From the NCBI GenBank assembly GCA_008508345.1, contig QNGE01000839.1, positions 62,001 through 126,000 of the forward strand: 64,000 bases of DNA, written 5' to 3'. The notes beneath the pieces were generated by a model. That model saw nothing but the letters and a program-made list of their open reading frames with translations, was not told the DNA's origin and ran no database searches. Source of the DNA: Paragonimus westermani (taxonomy: Eukaryota > Platyhelminthes > Trematoda > Plagiorchiida > Troglotrematidae). The stretch's first letter is position 1. Each line of letters starts with the position of its first letter. Shown piece by piece: positions 56,001 through 61,296 of the stretch. The position numbers were made by a program, and so were the translations under genes.

Positions 56001-57192
56001 CGATTCTCGGGATAGTCTGATTTCGATTTGTCGACAACCTACTTCTTCACATGGTTCCTCAAAACCTCCACATTAGTTAAATTTGATAAGCACATTTGTT
56101 AGAATCTTTTTCGTGGAGGTTATTTTACCGATGGGATGATAGTTCTGTCTGGTTACATGTTTCTCCTTCCTTTAAATAAAAGGGGATTTGTGAACAGTTG
56201 TGGATGCGTTTTTGGTTTTGCATTGCGGTTAATCAAATGAAACAGCACATTCGAAAACTGGTCCACCATGCTTCAAACATTCCCCTAACAACCATTTTCC
56301 ATCCAAAGTTTTTTGCTTCGCAGTGGCCCAGAAACTATGTTCATCTCTTCCACTACCGGGGCGAAGGAAAATGATTGATTGTTAGACTATCGTGACAGAT
56401 TAGTAGCAATCGCCCAATGAGTTGTGACCGATCGTTTCAGTAGGCTGTCAGACGGTTTATATCAGTTATTCCTGGCGTGCACAGGTTATATACACGAAAC
56501 GTAGGTGTTCCTGTTGCCCAGTGTGCATTTATAAGCGGGACAGTTGGACCGGAATTCGCCGCACATGAGTCGTAGAAACCTTACTATCACCTGCGATCAG
56601 CAAGGCCAGTAACAGACTCATATTAATTCTCTACCAATCATCCCTCCATCCGTTAACTGGATTTTCTCACTCATAAAATTCAACGAGCAATTTTTCTCAG
56701 TTGCACACGCTCCTAATCCCCTCCCACAGGCTTTCCATGGGCCAAAAGGCCTGTCAGATTGTCAAGACTAAAATCAACTATGAATAGTGTTCAACTTTAC
56801 CAAAACTAAACCAGTTAACATGCTGAAAAAGACAGTGGTCAAGTCTAATTAGTGCTATCGTATGTGCGTTCAACCTTGAAGAAGACATATGCAACATCAG
56901 TAAGTAATAGACATTCATGTCTTCAGTTATACAACCCATAATTTTGAATCACATTACTCACACGTCTTTTTTTTAGGGCAAGGGCGAAATGCAGACATGG
57001 TGGGTTGTGAAACGGACACGCGCAGAGGTGGACCACGATGTCTGCCCATTACCCACAAACTTCTTACGGAGGAAGAAGAAGCCACCGACGACAGTGAAAC
57101 TCAATATAATGGAAGCAGTGAAGGCGACCAGCGATGAGAAGGATCACACAGGAAGCAGTGCAAAGAAGACAGGTGCACTGGAAAATAAGTGA
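4833..57192 (+). CDS. Receptor (membrane) guanylate cyclase, whole gene, 25 candidate exons
   Basis: This single-pass membrane enzyme would convert GTP to cGMP and pyrophosphate in response to an extracellular ligand. Order: signal peptide, extracellular region (residues about 30 to 400), one membrane helix (about 404 to 425), kinase-homology domain (about 430 to 727), coiled-coil linker (about 728 to 765), class III cyclase domain (about 765 to 955), basic tail to about 1,020. This length is usual for the family. Diagnostic motifs are [49 protein letters not shown] and NTASRM. Guanine-specifying Glu (VETIGD) and Cys (RYCLFGD), both metal-binding Asp and the catalytic Asn/Arg pair (NTASR) are present, so it should be an active guanylate rather than adenylate cyclase. 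Phases chain from exon 8 to exon 25 without conflict. The exon 7/8 junction is unresolved and exons 1 to 12 are less certain than 13 to 25. The natural ligand cannot be inferred. Confidence 0.93.
5029..9121 (+). other. Intron 1 (about 4.1 kb)
   Basis: GTAAGC donor and TATTCAG acceptor. No coding similarity or recognisable repeat seen; short open frames only. Confidence 0.5.
9122..9266 (+). CDS. Exon 2: extracellular region
   Basis: Open frame between a pyrimidine-rich acceptor (TTTTCTATTCAG) and donor GTGAGT. It begins with two codon bases that join the G left by exon 1, and ends with two bases (AA) completed by the G of exon 3. The peptide starts [10 protein letters not shown] and includes an N-glycosylation sequon (NAS). 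It is rich in aromatic residues ([11 protein letters not shown]). Similarity to the ANF-receptor ligand-binding fold is not demonstrable by eye; the assignment rests on position, splice sites and phase. Confidence 0.6.
9267..11462 (+). other. Intron 2 (about 2.2 kb)
   Basis: GTGAGT donor and CTGTTTAG acceptor. Nothing else recognised. Confidence 0.5.
11463..11686 (+). CDS. Exon 3: cysteine-rich extracellular region
   Basis: Strong acceptor (CCATTTCTGTTTAG) and strong donor (CCCA before GTAAGT). The phase is 1-base start and 1-base end, exactly what exons 2 and 4 need. The peptide (about 75 residues) contains [18 protein letters not shown], with several Cys and a sequon (NIT). This resembles in character the Cys/Trp-containing part of natriuretic-peptide-receptor ligand-binding domains (pattern VGPxC...WNxP), but this is a loose resemblance. 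The other frame is open only in part. No in-frame stop in the chosen frame. Confidence 0.65.
11687..13120 (+). other. Intron 3 (about 1.4 kb)
   Basis: GTAAGT donor, AATTCAACAG acceptor. No other feature seen. Confidence 0.5.
13121..13219 (+). CDS. Exon 4: extracellular region
   Basis: Bounded by acceptor TTCAACAG and donor GTGAGT. Only one of three frames is open. It starts with two bases (joining the A of exon 3 to give Lys) and ends one base into a codon. The peptide includes [14 protein letters not shown], which could align with the YDAVxLYARAL helix typical of ANF-receptor domains. That alignment is an inference. Confidence 0.65.
13294..13582 (+). CDS. Exon 5: extracellular region
   Basis: The longest extracellular exon (about 96 codons) encodes an acidic, Thr/Leu-rich segment including [19 protein letters not shown] (two overlapping sequons near its start). 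The best-looking acceptor is at 13267 (TTTTTCTTCAG), but joining there puts exon 4 into a frame with an early TAA. The CAACCAG acceptor at 13293 keeps the frame and gives a 74-nt intron. The donor CA/GTAAAA at 13583 leaves two codon bases. It would make a ligand-binding contribution by position only. Confidence 0.65.
13794..13815 (+). CDS. Candidate 22-nt microexon 6
   Basis: Exon 5 ends with two codon bases and exon 7 starts on a codon boundary, so a linking exon of length 1 mod 3 is needed. Between them lies a segment preceded by ATTTTTTTAATAAAGGTATTCAG and followed by GTGAAT, 22 nt long, that supplies exactly this phase and would add about seven residues (PTSVHIE). It could be coincidence; transcript reads are the only real test. 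Confidence 0.3.
14224..14367 (+). CDS. Exon 7: end of extracellular domain
   Basis: Acceptor CAATCTAG; an in-frame TAG immediately upstream means the exon cannot start earlier in this frame. Forty-eight codons, ending before GTAAGG. The peptide contains [14 protein letters not shown] and [15 protein letters not shown], which fits the late ligand-binding segment of receptor cyclases where a 'G-x-V-x-hydrophobic ... LDLQ-x-G' strand pair occurs. The phase of this donor (0) conflicts with exon 8, which needs one preceding base. A weaker donor at 14354 (ACAT/GTAGTT) would fix the frame. Confidence 0.7.
14595..14755 (+). CDS. Exon 8: juxtamembrane and transmembrane helix
   Basis: Acceptor GTGCTCTACAG, donor AAT/GTAAGT. 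It encodes a helix of about 22 hydrophobic residues beginning [17 protein letters not shown], followed by exon 9 with basic residues (KVRIKQ), so the stop-transfer orientation puts the kinase-homology and cyclase domains in the cytosol. The start in this frame needs one codon base from the previous exon; exon 7 as drawn provides none. An internal CAG acceptor before TTGTATGCG (14637) would restore phase 0 but has a poor pyrimidine tract. Confidence 0.8.
14756..18809 (+). other. Intron 8 (about 4.1 kb)
   Basis: GTAAGT donor and CGACTTTCAG acceptor. Holds the 16321..16424 copy of the hammerhead-bearing repeat. The 105-codon antisense frame near 17.1 to 17.4 kb has no recognisable similarity. 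Confidence 0.5.
16321..16424 (+). repeat. Dispersed 104-bp repeat, copy A (degenerate hammerhead)
   Basis: Aligns end to end with 50249..50352 and 61193..61296, sharing GTGATTTCGATTAC at the start and AACGTTGTGTTATTC near the end. This is the most diverged copy: core TTGAGGA replaces CTGANGA, stem II (GTCACC/GATGAT) keeps its pairing through G-U pairs, and GAAA and GTA are retained, but stem I is largely lost. Confidence 0.85.
18810..18888 (+). CDS. Exon 9: start of kinase-homology domain
   Basis: Phase 0 start directly after the membrane exon (phase 0 end) and one-base end before GTGAGT. It encodes a basic cytosolic stretch then [12 protein letters not shown]. The W-x-(V/I)-x-x-(E/D)-D-I pattern is characteristic of the juxtamembrane entry into receptor guanylate cyclase kinase-homology domains (WKIRxEDI). 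Confidence 0.85.
18889..19552 (+). other. Intron 9 (about 0.7 kb)
   Basis: GTGAGT donor; the acceptor is either TTTCAG (19550) or the tandem TTTCAGAG (19552). Only the latter keeps the frame. Nothing else seen. Confidence 0.5.
19553..19603 (+). CDS. Exon 10: nucleotide-loop part of kinase-homology domain (51 nt)
   Basis: Acceptor GCTTTCAGAG, donor G/GTATGT, phases 2-base start and 1-base end. The peptide [17 protein letters not shown] looks like the degenerate glycine-loop strand of receptor cyclase kinase-homology domains (S-x-x-T-x-G-x-(Q)-I-(F/Y)). The usual GxGxxG loop is absent, as is normal for this pseudokinase. Confidence 0.6.
20576..20595 (+). ncRNA. Hammerhead-like core, degenerate
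   Basis: CTGATGA followed by a 4-bp stem (GCGA/TCGC, loop CAATC), as in a hammerhead stem II, but the GAAA that should follow is replaced by CCGATT. The upstream GGTCCGGAGTATCATAGGCT resembles the B-box region of the SINE-like sequence at 29.3 kb. Probably a dead relic or coincidence. Confidence 0.25.
21020..21420 (+). pseudogene. Decayed non-LTR retrotransposon reverse transcriptase
   Basis: Translation across several frames and stops shows reverse transcriptase blocks in order: [12 protein letters not shown] (the FxDxxxAFD block, about 21030), [11 protein letters not shown], then [13 protein letters not shown] (GxxQGxPLSPxLF block, about 21185 to 21220) and HADDLIIS with a following LLETIVDTV...LLGL helix (the (F/Y)ADD block, about 21301 to 21384). 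Spacing fits a LINE RT of the R2/CR1 type. The catalytic HADD replaces Y/FADD, and in-frame stops and shifts make it non-functional. The element's ends cannot be defined; related sequence may continue to about 21.75 kb. Confidence 0.75.
24521..24553 (+). CDS. Exon 11: VAVK-equivalent strand (33 nt)
   Basis: Acceptor TTCGATTTAG, donor TTTG/GTAATC, phase 2-base start and 1-base end, matching exons 10 and 12. The peptide [10 protein letters not shown] would sit where kinases have VAVK; Asn replaces the ATP-anchoring Lys. The assignment rests on phase and on the joined sequence running smoothly into exon 12. Small size keeps confidence low. Confidence 0.45.
24554..26148 (+). other. Intron 11 (about 1.6 kb)
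   Basis: GTAATC donor and CCTATTAG acceptor. No other feature recognised. Confidence 0.4.
26149..26188 (+). CDS. Exon 12: C-helix part of kinase-homology domain (40 nt)
   Basis: Acceptor CCTATTAG, donor AAA/GTAAGC. Read with the phase set by exon 13 it gives [12 protein letters not shown], then NSLNHRNV across the junction. This corresponds to the L-T-x-x-x-L-x-E...L-x-H-x-N stretch of receptor cyclases. The start needs one base from exon 11, as found. Confidence 0.55.
26189..28577 (+). other. Intron 12 (about 2.4 kb)
   Basis: GTAAGC donor, TTTTCAAAG acceptor. Antisense frames up to 107 codons (26.86 to 27.18 kb) have no recognisable similarity. Confidence 0.5.
28578..28721 (+). CDS. Exon 13: kinase-homology hinge region
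   Basis: Acceptor TTTTCAAAG, donor AG/GTGAGT. Encodes [12 protein letters not shown], then [17 protein letters not shown] and IHLGWTYR. This matches the family pattern H-x-N-(L/V)...(F/L)-x-G-(A/V)...(I)-(V/Y)-TEYC-x-x-(G)-x-L-x-x-(I/L)-L...(L)-x-W-x-(F/Y)-R. The end phase (two bases, AG) is completed by the A of exon 14 to give Arg. Confidence 0.93.
28722..31047 (+). other. Intron 13 (about 2.3 kb)
   Basis: GTGAGT donor, TTGAACAG acceptor. Holds the SINE-like relic at 29.3 kb. An upstream acceptor (TTTGCACAG, 31015) is in frame but would break the junction phase. Confidence 0.5.
29311..29440 (+). repeat. SINE-like relic: tRNA-type head plus hammerhead-like core
   Basis: GGGTAAGACCAGCGG ... 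GGCCGGAGTTCTAGCC (to 29382) looks like a tRNA-derived pol III head with a mutated B box (GAGTTCTAGCC against GGTTCGAATCC). About 25 bp later comes CTGATGA (29408..29414), a stem GCTC/GAGT around TAGCAG, then GGAAAAC, close to a hammerhead core with one extra G. Schistosome Sm-alpha repeats are known to combine a pol III promoter with a hammerhead ribozyme; this resemblance supports a trematode SINE. Degenerate and boundaries approximate. Confidence 0.45.
31048..31169 (+). CDS. Exon 14: kinase-homology catalytic-loop equivalent
   Basis: Encodes [28 protein letters not shown] and WICKVT. This is the receptor cyclase signature (DIxxGMxxLH ... HGxLxSSNCVVDxxWxxKI). The kinase HRD catalytic aspartate is absent, as expected for this pseudokinase: RLSSSNC takes the place of the HRDLKxxN loop. 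Ends one base into the Asp codon of the DFG-like motif. Confidence 0.97.
31170..34192 (+). other. Intron 14 (about 3.0 kb)
   Basis: GTAAGT donor, CTCCTTATAG acceptor. A hammerhead-like core lies at 32808 (listed). Otherwise nothing recognised. Confidence 0.5.
32808..32835 (+). ncRNA. Hammerhead-like core, degenerate
   Basis: CTGATGA followed by GCTTCGGTAAGAGC (a 3-bp GCT/AGC stem with an 8-nt loop) and GAGG in place of GAAA. The preceding bases (GACAAGGACACGCAATA) loosely match the stretch before the 29408 core, so it may be a second, shorter relic of the same SINE-like family. Confidence 0.25.
34193..34294 (+). CDS. Exon 15: DFG-like segment
   Basis: Starts AT to complete the Asp codon, giving [12 protein letters not shown]. 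Continues through an activation-segment equivalent to PYVALEYR. The usual W-(T)-APE motif of receptor cyclases is not recognisable and may be replaced by VALEYR. Ends with one base before GTAAGT. An earlier GTAATA (34262) is a possible alternative donor, also one base into a codon, that would drop 11 residues. Confidence 0.95.
34295..36357 (+). other. Intron 15 (about 2.1 kb)
   Basis: GTAAGT donor, TTCGAACAG acceptor. No other feature recognised. Confidence 0.5.
36358..36449 (+). CDS. Exon 16: DVYSFG helix
   Basis: Encodes [20 protein letters not shown] then SEVATR. The DVYSFGxIxxEIxxR motif is the most conserved kinase-homology element of receptor cyclases. Phase 2-base start (A from exon 15 plus AA gives Lys), phase 0 end at CAG/GTAAGA. 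Confidence 0.97.
36450..40685 (+). other. Intron 16 (about 4.2 kb)
   Basis: GTAAGA donor, TTTCCACCTAAG acceptor. The longest antisense frame of the window (162 codons, 37241..37729) is here but resembles nothing known to me; see rejected items. Confidence 0.5.
40686..40805 (+). CDS. Exon 17: kinase-homology C-lobe linker
   Basis: Forty codons, phase 0 at both ends (CTAAG acceptor, GAG/GTAAGA donor). Acidic start ([19 protein letters not shown]) followed by [11 protein letters not shown], which leads into LIKECW of exon 18. It occupies the family's variable loop ending in P-(F/x)-RP. The acceptor is AAG rather than CAG but phase on both sides agrees. Confidence 0.9.
40806..42545 (+). other. 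Intron 17 (about 1.7 kb)
   Basis: GTAAGA donor, CAATTTGCAG acceptor. More than half of it is the element with terminal inverted repeats at 41512..42420. Confidence 0.5.
41512..42420. mobile_element. Element with 83-bp terminal inverted repeats
   Basis: 41512..41595 and 42339..42420 are reverse complements over their whole length, differing by one 2-base indel and a few substitutions. They share GACCTACTATGCGGGATG on the left and its complement on the right. The 743-bp interior has no recognisable transposase; its two modest open frames (86 and 89 codons) are unassigned. AGAAT occurs just outside both ends (41504..41508 and 42421..42425) and could be a target-site duplication, with three extra bases on the left. 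Non-autonomous DNA transposon or MITE-like element, family unknown. Confidence 0.75.
42546..42662 (+). CDS. Exon 18: end of kinase-homology domain
   Basis: Encodes [15 protein letters not shown] then [12 protein letters not shown]. This is the LIxxCWxxxPxxRPxFxxIxxxL motif that closes the kinase-like C-lobe. Thirty-nine codons, phase 0 at both ends, TTTGCAG acceptor and TTG/GTAAGT donor. Confidence 0.97.
42760..42853 (+). CDS. Exon 19: dimerisation coiled coil
   Basis: Separated from exon 18 by a 97-nt intron. Encodes [19 protein letters not shown] then [12 protein letters not shown], a heptad-patterned helix matching the signalling linker of receptor and soluble guanylate cyclases (YAxxLExxVxxRTxxLxxEKxKxxxLLxxMLP). 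It transmits the ligand signal to the cyclase dimer. Ends one base into the Ser codon. Confidence 0.97.
42854..45699 (+). other. Intron 19 (about 2.8 kb)
   Basis: GTAAGT donor, CCATTCTACAG acceptor. A 125-codon antisense frame (43953..44330) is unassigned. No other repeat recognised. Confidence 0.5.
45700..45836 (+). CDS. Exon 20: cyclase domain, first metal-binding motif
   Basis: Starts with [14 protein letters not shown] (linker end, MLP motif) and continues to [19 protein letters not shown]. The Asp of FSDIVGF is the first metal-binding aspartate and this strand opens the class III cyclase fold. Phase 2-base start, phase 0 end at GAA/GTGAGT. Confidence 0.98.
45837..47431 (+). other. Intron 20 (about 1.6 kb)
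   Basis: GTGAGT donor, CCTTCTAG acceptor. Contains the tRNA-like sequence at 47240 (listed). Nothing else recognised. Confidence 0.5.
47240..47319 (+). tRNA. tRNA-like sequence (possible pseudogene or SINE head)
   Basis: The 5' GGCTTCG and 3' TGAAGCC form a 7-bp acceptor stem (last pair G-U). The A box is TAGCTCCGCTGG, and a perfect B box GGTTCGAATCC lies in a TPsiC arm CTGG/CCAG. The anticodon arm is odd: TGCC/GGCA gives a loop GCGTTAA lacking U33, and the D stem has a mismatch. About 80 nt, in an intron of the cyclase gene, same strand. Likely a degenerate tRNA gene or the head of a tRNA-derived SINE; the anticodon is not assignable. Confidence 0.6.
47432..47522 (+). CDS. Exon 21: cyclase domain, second metal-binding motif
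   Basis: Encodes [17 protein letters not shown] then [10 protein letters not shown]. The Glu of VETIGD is the guanine-recognition residue and the Asp the second metal ligand. Two overlapping donors exist (GC/GTGTGA and GCGT/GTGAGT). The second leaves one T that joins AC of exon 22 to give Tyr, restoring the invariant GDAYM, so it is chosen. Confidence 0.97.
47523..48061 (+). other. Intron 21 (about 0.5 kb)
   Basis: GTGAGT donor, TGCTTTCAG acceptor. Nothing else seen. Confidence 0.5.
48062..48214 (+). CDS. Exon 22: middle of cyclase domain
   Basis: Encodes [20 protein letters not shown] through [12 protein letters not shown], following family order (YMVxSGLPxRNGxxHAxEIAxMALxLL...LxxRIGxHSG). 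Ends TCA-G before GTGGTG. The donor is weak, but the G completes the invariant HSG Gly codon together with GT of exon 23. Confidence 0.97.
50249..50352 (+). repeat. Dispersed 104-bp repeat, copy B (hammerhead-like)
   Basis: Nearly the same as the 61.2-kb copy across 104 bp. Stem I AACATTC/GAGTATT, stem II GGCCACC/GGTGGTT with loop CGA, and GTA cleavage trinucleotide are kept. The core has CTGAGAA instead of CTGANGA and GAGA instead of GAAA, so it is likely inactive. Lies 2.0 kb upstream of a GIY-YIG remnant on the same strand. Confidence 0.9.
52260..52560 (+). pseudogene. Penelope-like element remnant: GIY-YIG endonuclease region
   Basis: The frame at 52275..52499 reads [12 protein letters not shown] ... 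[10 protein letters not shown] ... [20 protein letters not shown]. This matches the conserved linker and start of the GIY-YIG domain of Penelope-like retroelements (NTLRxxLxKxKD...GVVYxIPCxxCxxxYIGxTGR). After a stop, the frame two bases on reads [12 protein letters not shown], like the following RLxEHxxAxRR block. Frame breaks and the missing upstream reverse transcriptase mark it as dead. Confidence 0.75.
53523..53621 (+). CDS. Exon 23: guanine-specificity and catalytic Asn/Arg motif
   Basis: Encodes [20 protein letters not shown] and [13 protein letters not shown]. The Cys of RYCLFGD is the guanine-specifying residue, and Asn and Arg of NTASR stabilise the transition state. GTTTCAG acceptor; ends with one base (G) before GTGAGC, completed by CC of exon 24 to Ala. 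Confidence 0.98.
53622..54789 (+). other. Intron 23 (about 1.2 kb)
   Basis: GTGAGC donor, TTCATGTAAG acceptor. Contains an exon-like decoy at 53718..53800; see rejected items. Confidence 0.5.
54790..54881 (+). CDS. Exon 24: late cyclase domain
   Basis: Encodes [20 protein letters not shown] then [11 protein letters not shown], following the family pattern (ALxIHxSxxTxxxLxxxGGFxxxxRGxxxxKGKG). The acceptor is AAG, not CAG, but the phase fits exactly and the protein reads straight on from MESTGE. Confidence 0.95.
54882..56976 (+). other. Intron 24 (about 2.1 kb)
   Basis: GTGAGT donor, TCTTTTTTTTAG acceptor. No other feature recognised. Confidence 0.5.
56977..57192 (+). CDS. Exon 25: end of cyclase domain, basic tail and stop codon
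   Basis: Starts [13 protein letters not shown], the invariant KGKGxMxTYWL end of the cyclase domain (Trp-Trp instead of Tyr-Trp). It then encodes a tail of about 55 residues rich in Lys, Arg, Ser and Thr ([16 protein letters not shown]) with no known domain. Stop TGA at 57190..57192. I see no AATAAA within the first 450 nt after the stop. Confidence 0.97.
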   Translation, partial: GKGEMQTWWVVKRTRAEVDHDVCPLPTNFLRRKKKPPTTVKLNIMEAVKATSDEKDHTGSSAKKTGALENK

Positions 57193-60100
57193 TTCTTTCT
57201 TGTCTAACAGAACAGCGTTACTGATTATTGTCGCATTTCAGTGACATTCAATTTGGGATCATCTAGGCCGAACGACAGCACCAACTCCATTGCATTCTGA
57301 ACGAAATTTTGAAAGACAGTATTGGCACAACTTAAGAAACTTGTTCACAGTTTTATTTACCATGCACCCCTGCGTTTACAGACCCGTTCATTTGTTCGTC
57401 ATGAATATCATCCTTTCAAAATCCACTATATACATTTCGGCAGGTTTCCATTTTCCACCATTTCCCCGTCTCACTTTCCGACTAATGTTCAGACACTATC
57501 AAAACTATTTTTCTCCGTCTAACAGATGACTTCTGACAGCTGAATACAGACGACGTGGCAGGGAAATAAGCAGGTCAACTTGCTTCTGTTTAAGCAGCAC
57601 TTCATGTTTCTGGAATCTAGAACGGCTCTCATTCTGTTTCCACGCTGAGTATTTGGACATAAAAAGTAAACATTTTCCTGGTGGATGTACGAAATTCAAT
57701 CTTTCAAATGGTTTCCATGAGCTCACCGCGAGTCACAGGTAGCTTAGTAAACAGTCTGCTTTCCATTACTCACTATCTGAACAGATACTTGACAATTCGT
57801 GTAAGTATGGTTGTCATACAAGCAAAATCCACGGAAATTTATCGCCTGACTGTAACTGCTTAATTGACTGCCGGAGTTTTCAATTGTGTAATGGGTGAAT
57901 CGCATAACCGAATTTTGGTCGCCTTCAAGGAAGCCGAAAAGTTTAGTTTGACCGCTTTGAATTGACGACTGGCAGCTGGTAAATGGACTGAAAAACCACT
58001 TCAGTTAATGGTTGGTGCTCTGATCCAACACGGTGCACCAGAATTCTACTCGAAATTAACTCCATCTTTCTGTCTCTCTCAGCCAACCAATTATAGTGTT
58101 GTCTACATATCCTCTGAGAGCAGCGCCCGATTGTGCAACAGACGTAACCAACCACACAGGTCCACGTGAGAGAATAAGAACGTACTTGCATCACCAGAAT
58201 GTATTTGATTGTACTTTACATTTGTGCTGCATTCTAGATCTGTTCAAGTCAGTCAGCATCTCCCTCTTGCAATCTAGCGTCGTGTGAAACAACTTATTTA
58301 TCGATTATGGGAATTTAACTTTAAATGATGTCAGCTCTATAGGCCTGTCCATAAATTTTACTGGGCAGACGTTCAGTACGAACATCTACTATAAAATGCT
58401 CTTTCTATCTCATCTATGTCGTCTGTACTTACCTTCATCAATCCGTATGCCAATCTACAAACAAAGACTCTTTTCTATCTGAGAGGGACGTAACTAGAGA
58501 AATGAGGGGATGATCTTTCCAGGTTCCTAATAATAAATGTGTGAAAACAGACTGATCGCCAACTGACCTTTTGCTTGTGATTAACGTCTCAAATGGCACT
58601 TGTCAGGTTTTGTGCTTGATAGTGTGGACTGCACCATAAGCTGATATGAGTTTGTCCGTTGTAACCATCAGAAGGCACAGCACTGAGTATTCCACTGATT
58701 GGGCTTTTGATGACCCGCCCCAAAACCGATCCTTCTCACAACCGTAGGCACATAACCACAACAATCCGGAAGCCTCATTTGTGTATGTATCCACAGAAGA
58801 TGTGAAGTGTTTGGTCACAGCAATGAGGACTGAACTGAACGAAGTGGAGATGTTCGACCTACTCGGACATAAATCACGAGCAGCTTTGGAATAGATTCAG
58901 TCCGGTTTATTCATTACGGCTGCTGGAGGTATATCAAATTCGGGGAATTCGTATAAACCACTGTAAGTTATGGTGACTTTTCATAGCCAGGGTGTTCACA
59001 TTCATCATACTCTGTTGACTTGCTGTAATCTAAGAAGTAGAATTAAGAACTGGCCCGAAGTTTATCGTCTTATTCGGAGATACGAATTATAACGTACTAC
59101 CAAACATAGATTTTGAGACAGTTTCAAGCGTGCGTCCGGTCAATAATTCTCGCATTTTTCAATAAAATAACATAGTCGACTAAGTATCTAATTGTACACT
59201 TCCACGGAGTTTGAGATGCAACATTATTTCCAGTACTCAAGTGATCGTTGTAGATAAGGTTCAGTCAACCATGTTATCTCATAGGAGAACATGCAGTAGG
59301 GCTCGTCAACACCTTGGGGTTTCTGTTAGGCTTACACATGAACAAACAAACAGCGAACTTTCGAGAGAAATTACATGAAACTAAATTGTATCTCCTTCAC
59401 GGAGATAGCCTCATACAGCCCGTAATTTAGGATGGTGGTAGTGACACATTAATGACTGACTACAGTGAAGATTTTAGAGCAATTTGACCGTTTGCAGATA
59501 CAAATTGTGCTGTTGTCCAACTTTCCGAAAAACTTTTTGAAAAAATGCCGTTATGCATGGTTTTCGTTTGTCGTCGTTCATTATAGGGCAGGGAACATGT
59601 TTAACCCGATTCAATCTGCTTGAGTCAAGAAAACGAAAGAGCATTGTTTGCTAACCACAATTATTGGCAAATGAAAATACAAGTCATAGAAAGTTTCAGT
59701 ACGTACAAGTTAGCTTGAAAATGAACGAATCGGATGAAATTCAGTTCAGACTGACTGCCACATGGAGAACCTCTTTAGAATTTCCACCCAGATTTAACTA
59801 TACGCATAATGTGATAGTCTGCCATCAGTCATACTTTGTTGCAGCACACTGTTTGACCAAAGGAGAAATAGACAGTTTTATAATGCACCACACAAGTCAG
59901 GTTGGCACCTTACAATCATGCGAAAGAGTGACTACAGTTTAAGACAGCTAGTGAAGATGTGTGTGGGAAGTTTTCATAAGCACATAAATGCAGTTGTATT
60001 TTAGTATGGGAACCAGAGCGTATTAGCCGTGGCACTACCGCTACGTATTCAGCCTTACATCAGCATCCATGAAAATATAACAGTTGCGTCAGGTTTTCCG

Positions 60101-61192
60101 CAATCTTACCGCCAACATAGCAATGTCTCTGGGATTTAAATTCTGCCATATTTTTCAACCGCTCAGCTACCTCGGCACAATTTAGATTTATGTCGATTAC
60201 ATTATTCCGCTATACATTCGTACATATTGTTTAGCTTGATACAGTGAATCACTGAGTGGACCCTAACAAATCATTGGAGGTATTAAACATAAAAACTATC
60301 TGTATATTGTTTAGATCATCTTAATATACTAAGCCTGCTTCATGTCACTGTAGGATCTAGGCGGTTTTCAAGGGGAATTTTAATGTCTCACAAGCTCACA
60401 AACGATTGGTAAGCTATCTTTTGTCGCAGACGTGTAACAGTCAGCCTTAAAAGTGAAAGAACTGTTTACCGAAAACAGTTGACTAATTCTTTGTTGCTTC
60501 CCCAACCCACTTTGACCTTGGTTAAGAAAACCATACAGACGTAATATGACTGTAGGCTCCTGTGGTCACACATCAGGGACCTGCTGCGAGTGGTCAGCAA
60601 GACCACAATCAACATTAACAACTTCACCGGCTGTATTTTGTTAAACACACATCACAGGCCTTCGTGGACTTAGCAATTATATTACGCGTGTGTTAGAATT
60701 CCTGAACGGGGTCAAGGAATTGTTTTTTCAAACAACCTTGGCCGGTCTACCGTCTACGCCTCAACAGTCATGAAGGCAATGTTTTGCTGCTCAGATCGCT
60801 TTACTCGACTTGGTTAACGCTGATTTTCTGCTTCATGATGCATCTTGCTGCCATTCTTTTCTCAAGAAGAATGCTTCCGTTGGTAAAAGCTACGAGACAG
60901 TTGCCGACAGTGTGTTCACTGTCTTATCCGTGTAGGTTACCTGAACTAAGACAGCTGTCGACAGGTTGGAGAAAGACCATGAGAAACGCACCATATAAAC
61001 AAGATTTTCCACTAACCTCATGACACGTTGCCCCGCATGACTTGTCCGACCCACCTTACAGGTGACTTCTGAATTTCCCAGCACCAAATGACTGACTTGG
61101 CCCGCAACCAGTACCCATTCATTTGTGAAATATCCGCACCAAACTTAGTGAGAATGAAGTCAAAGCCCACGTGACCTCAGACCTTTGTTAGT

Positions 61193-61296
61193 GTGATTTC
61201 GATTACAACACTCCTGAAGAAGGCCACCCGAGGTGGGTGAAACGTAGAGTATTACAACTTGCTCTTAACGTTGTGTTATTCTCAATCTGTTTATCA
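61193..61296 (+). repeat. Dispersed 104-bp repeat, copy C (best preserved)
   Basis: Third copy of the family, aligned end to end with 16321 and 50249 without gaps. Starts GTGATTTCGATTACAACAC, ends TCAATCTGTTTATCA. Contains a complete hammerhead motif at 61207..61253, listed next. Confidence 0.95.
61207..61253 (+). ncRNA. Minimal hammerhead ribozyme motif (Penelope type)
   Basis: In order: stem I 5' strand AACACTC; core CTGAAGA (61214..61220, fits CTGANGA); stem II GGCCACC with loop CGA and GGTGGGT (five Watson-Crick pairs CCACC/GGTGG, then a G-G mismatch and a G-U pair); core GAAAC (61239..61243); GTA (61244..61246, NUH cleavage site after A); stem I 3' strand GAGTATT (6 of 7 pairs with AACACTC). 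Stem III is reduced to C-G and A-U with no loop, the minimal form described for Penelope-like elements, which works best as a dimer. All core residues are intact. Confidence 0.7.

Noticed and set aside
59664..59942. 92-codon open frame downstream of the gene
   Set aside because: No domain, no splice or promoter context, and composition like the surrounding DNA.
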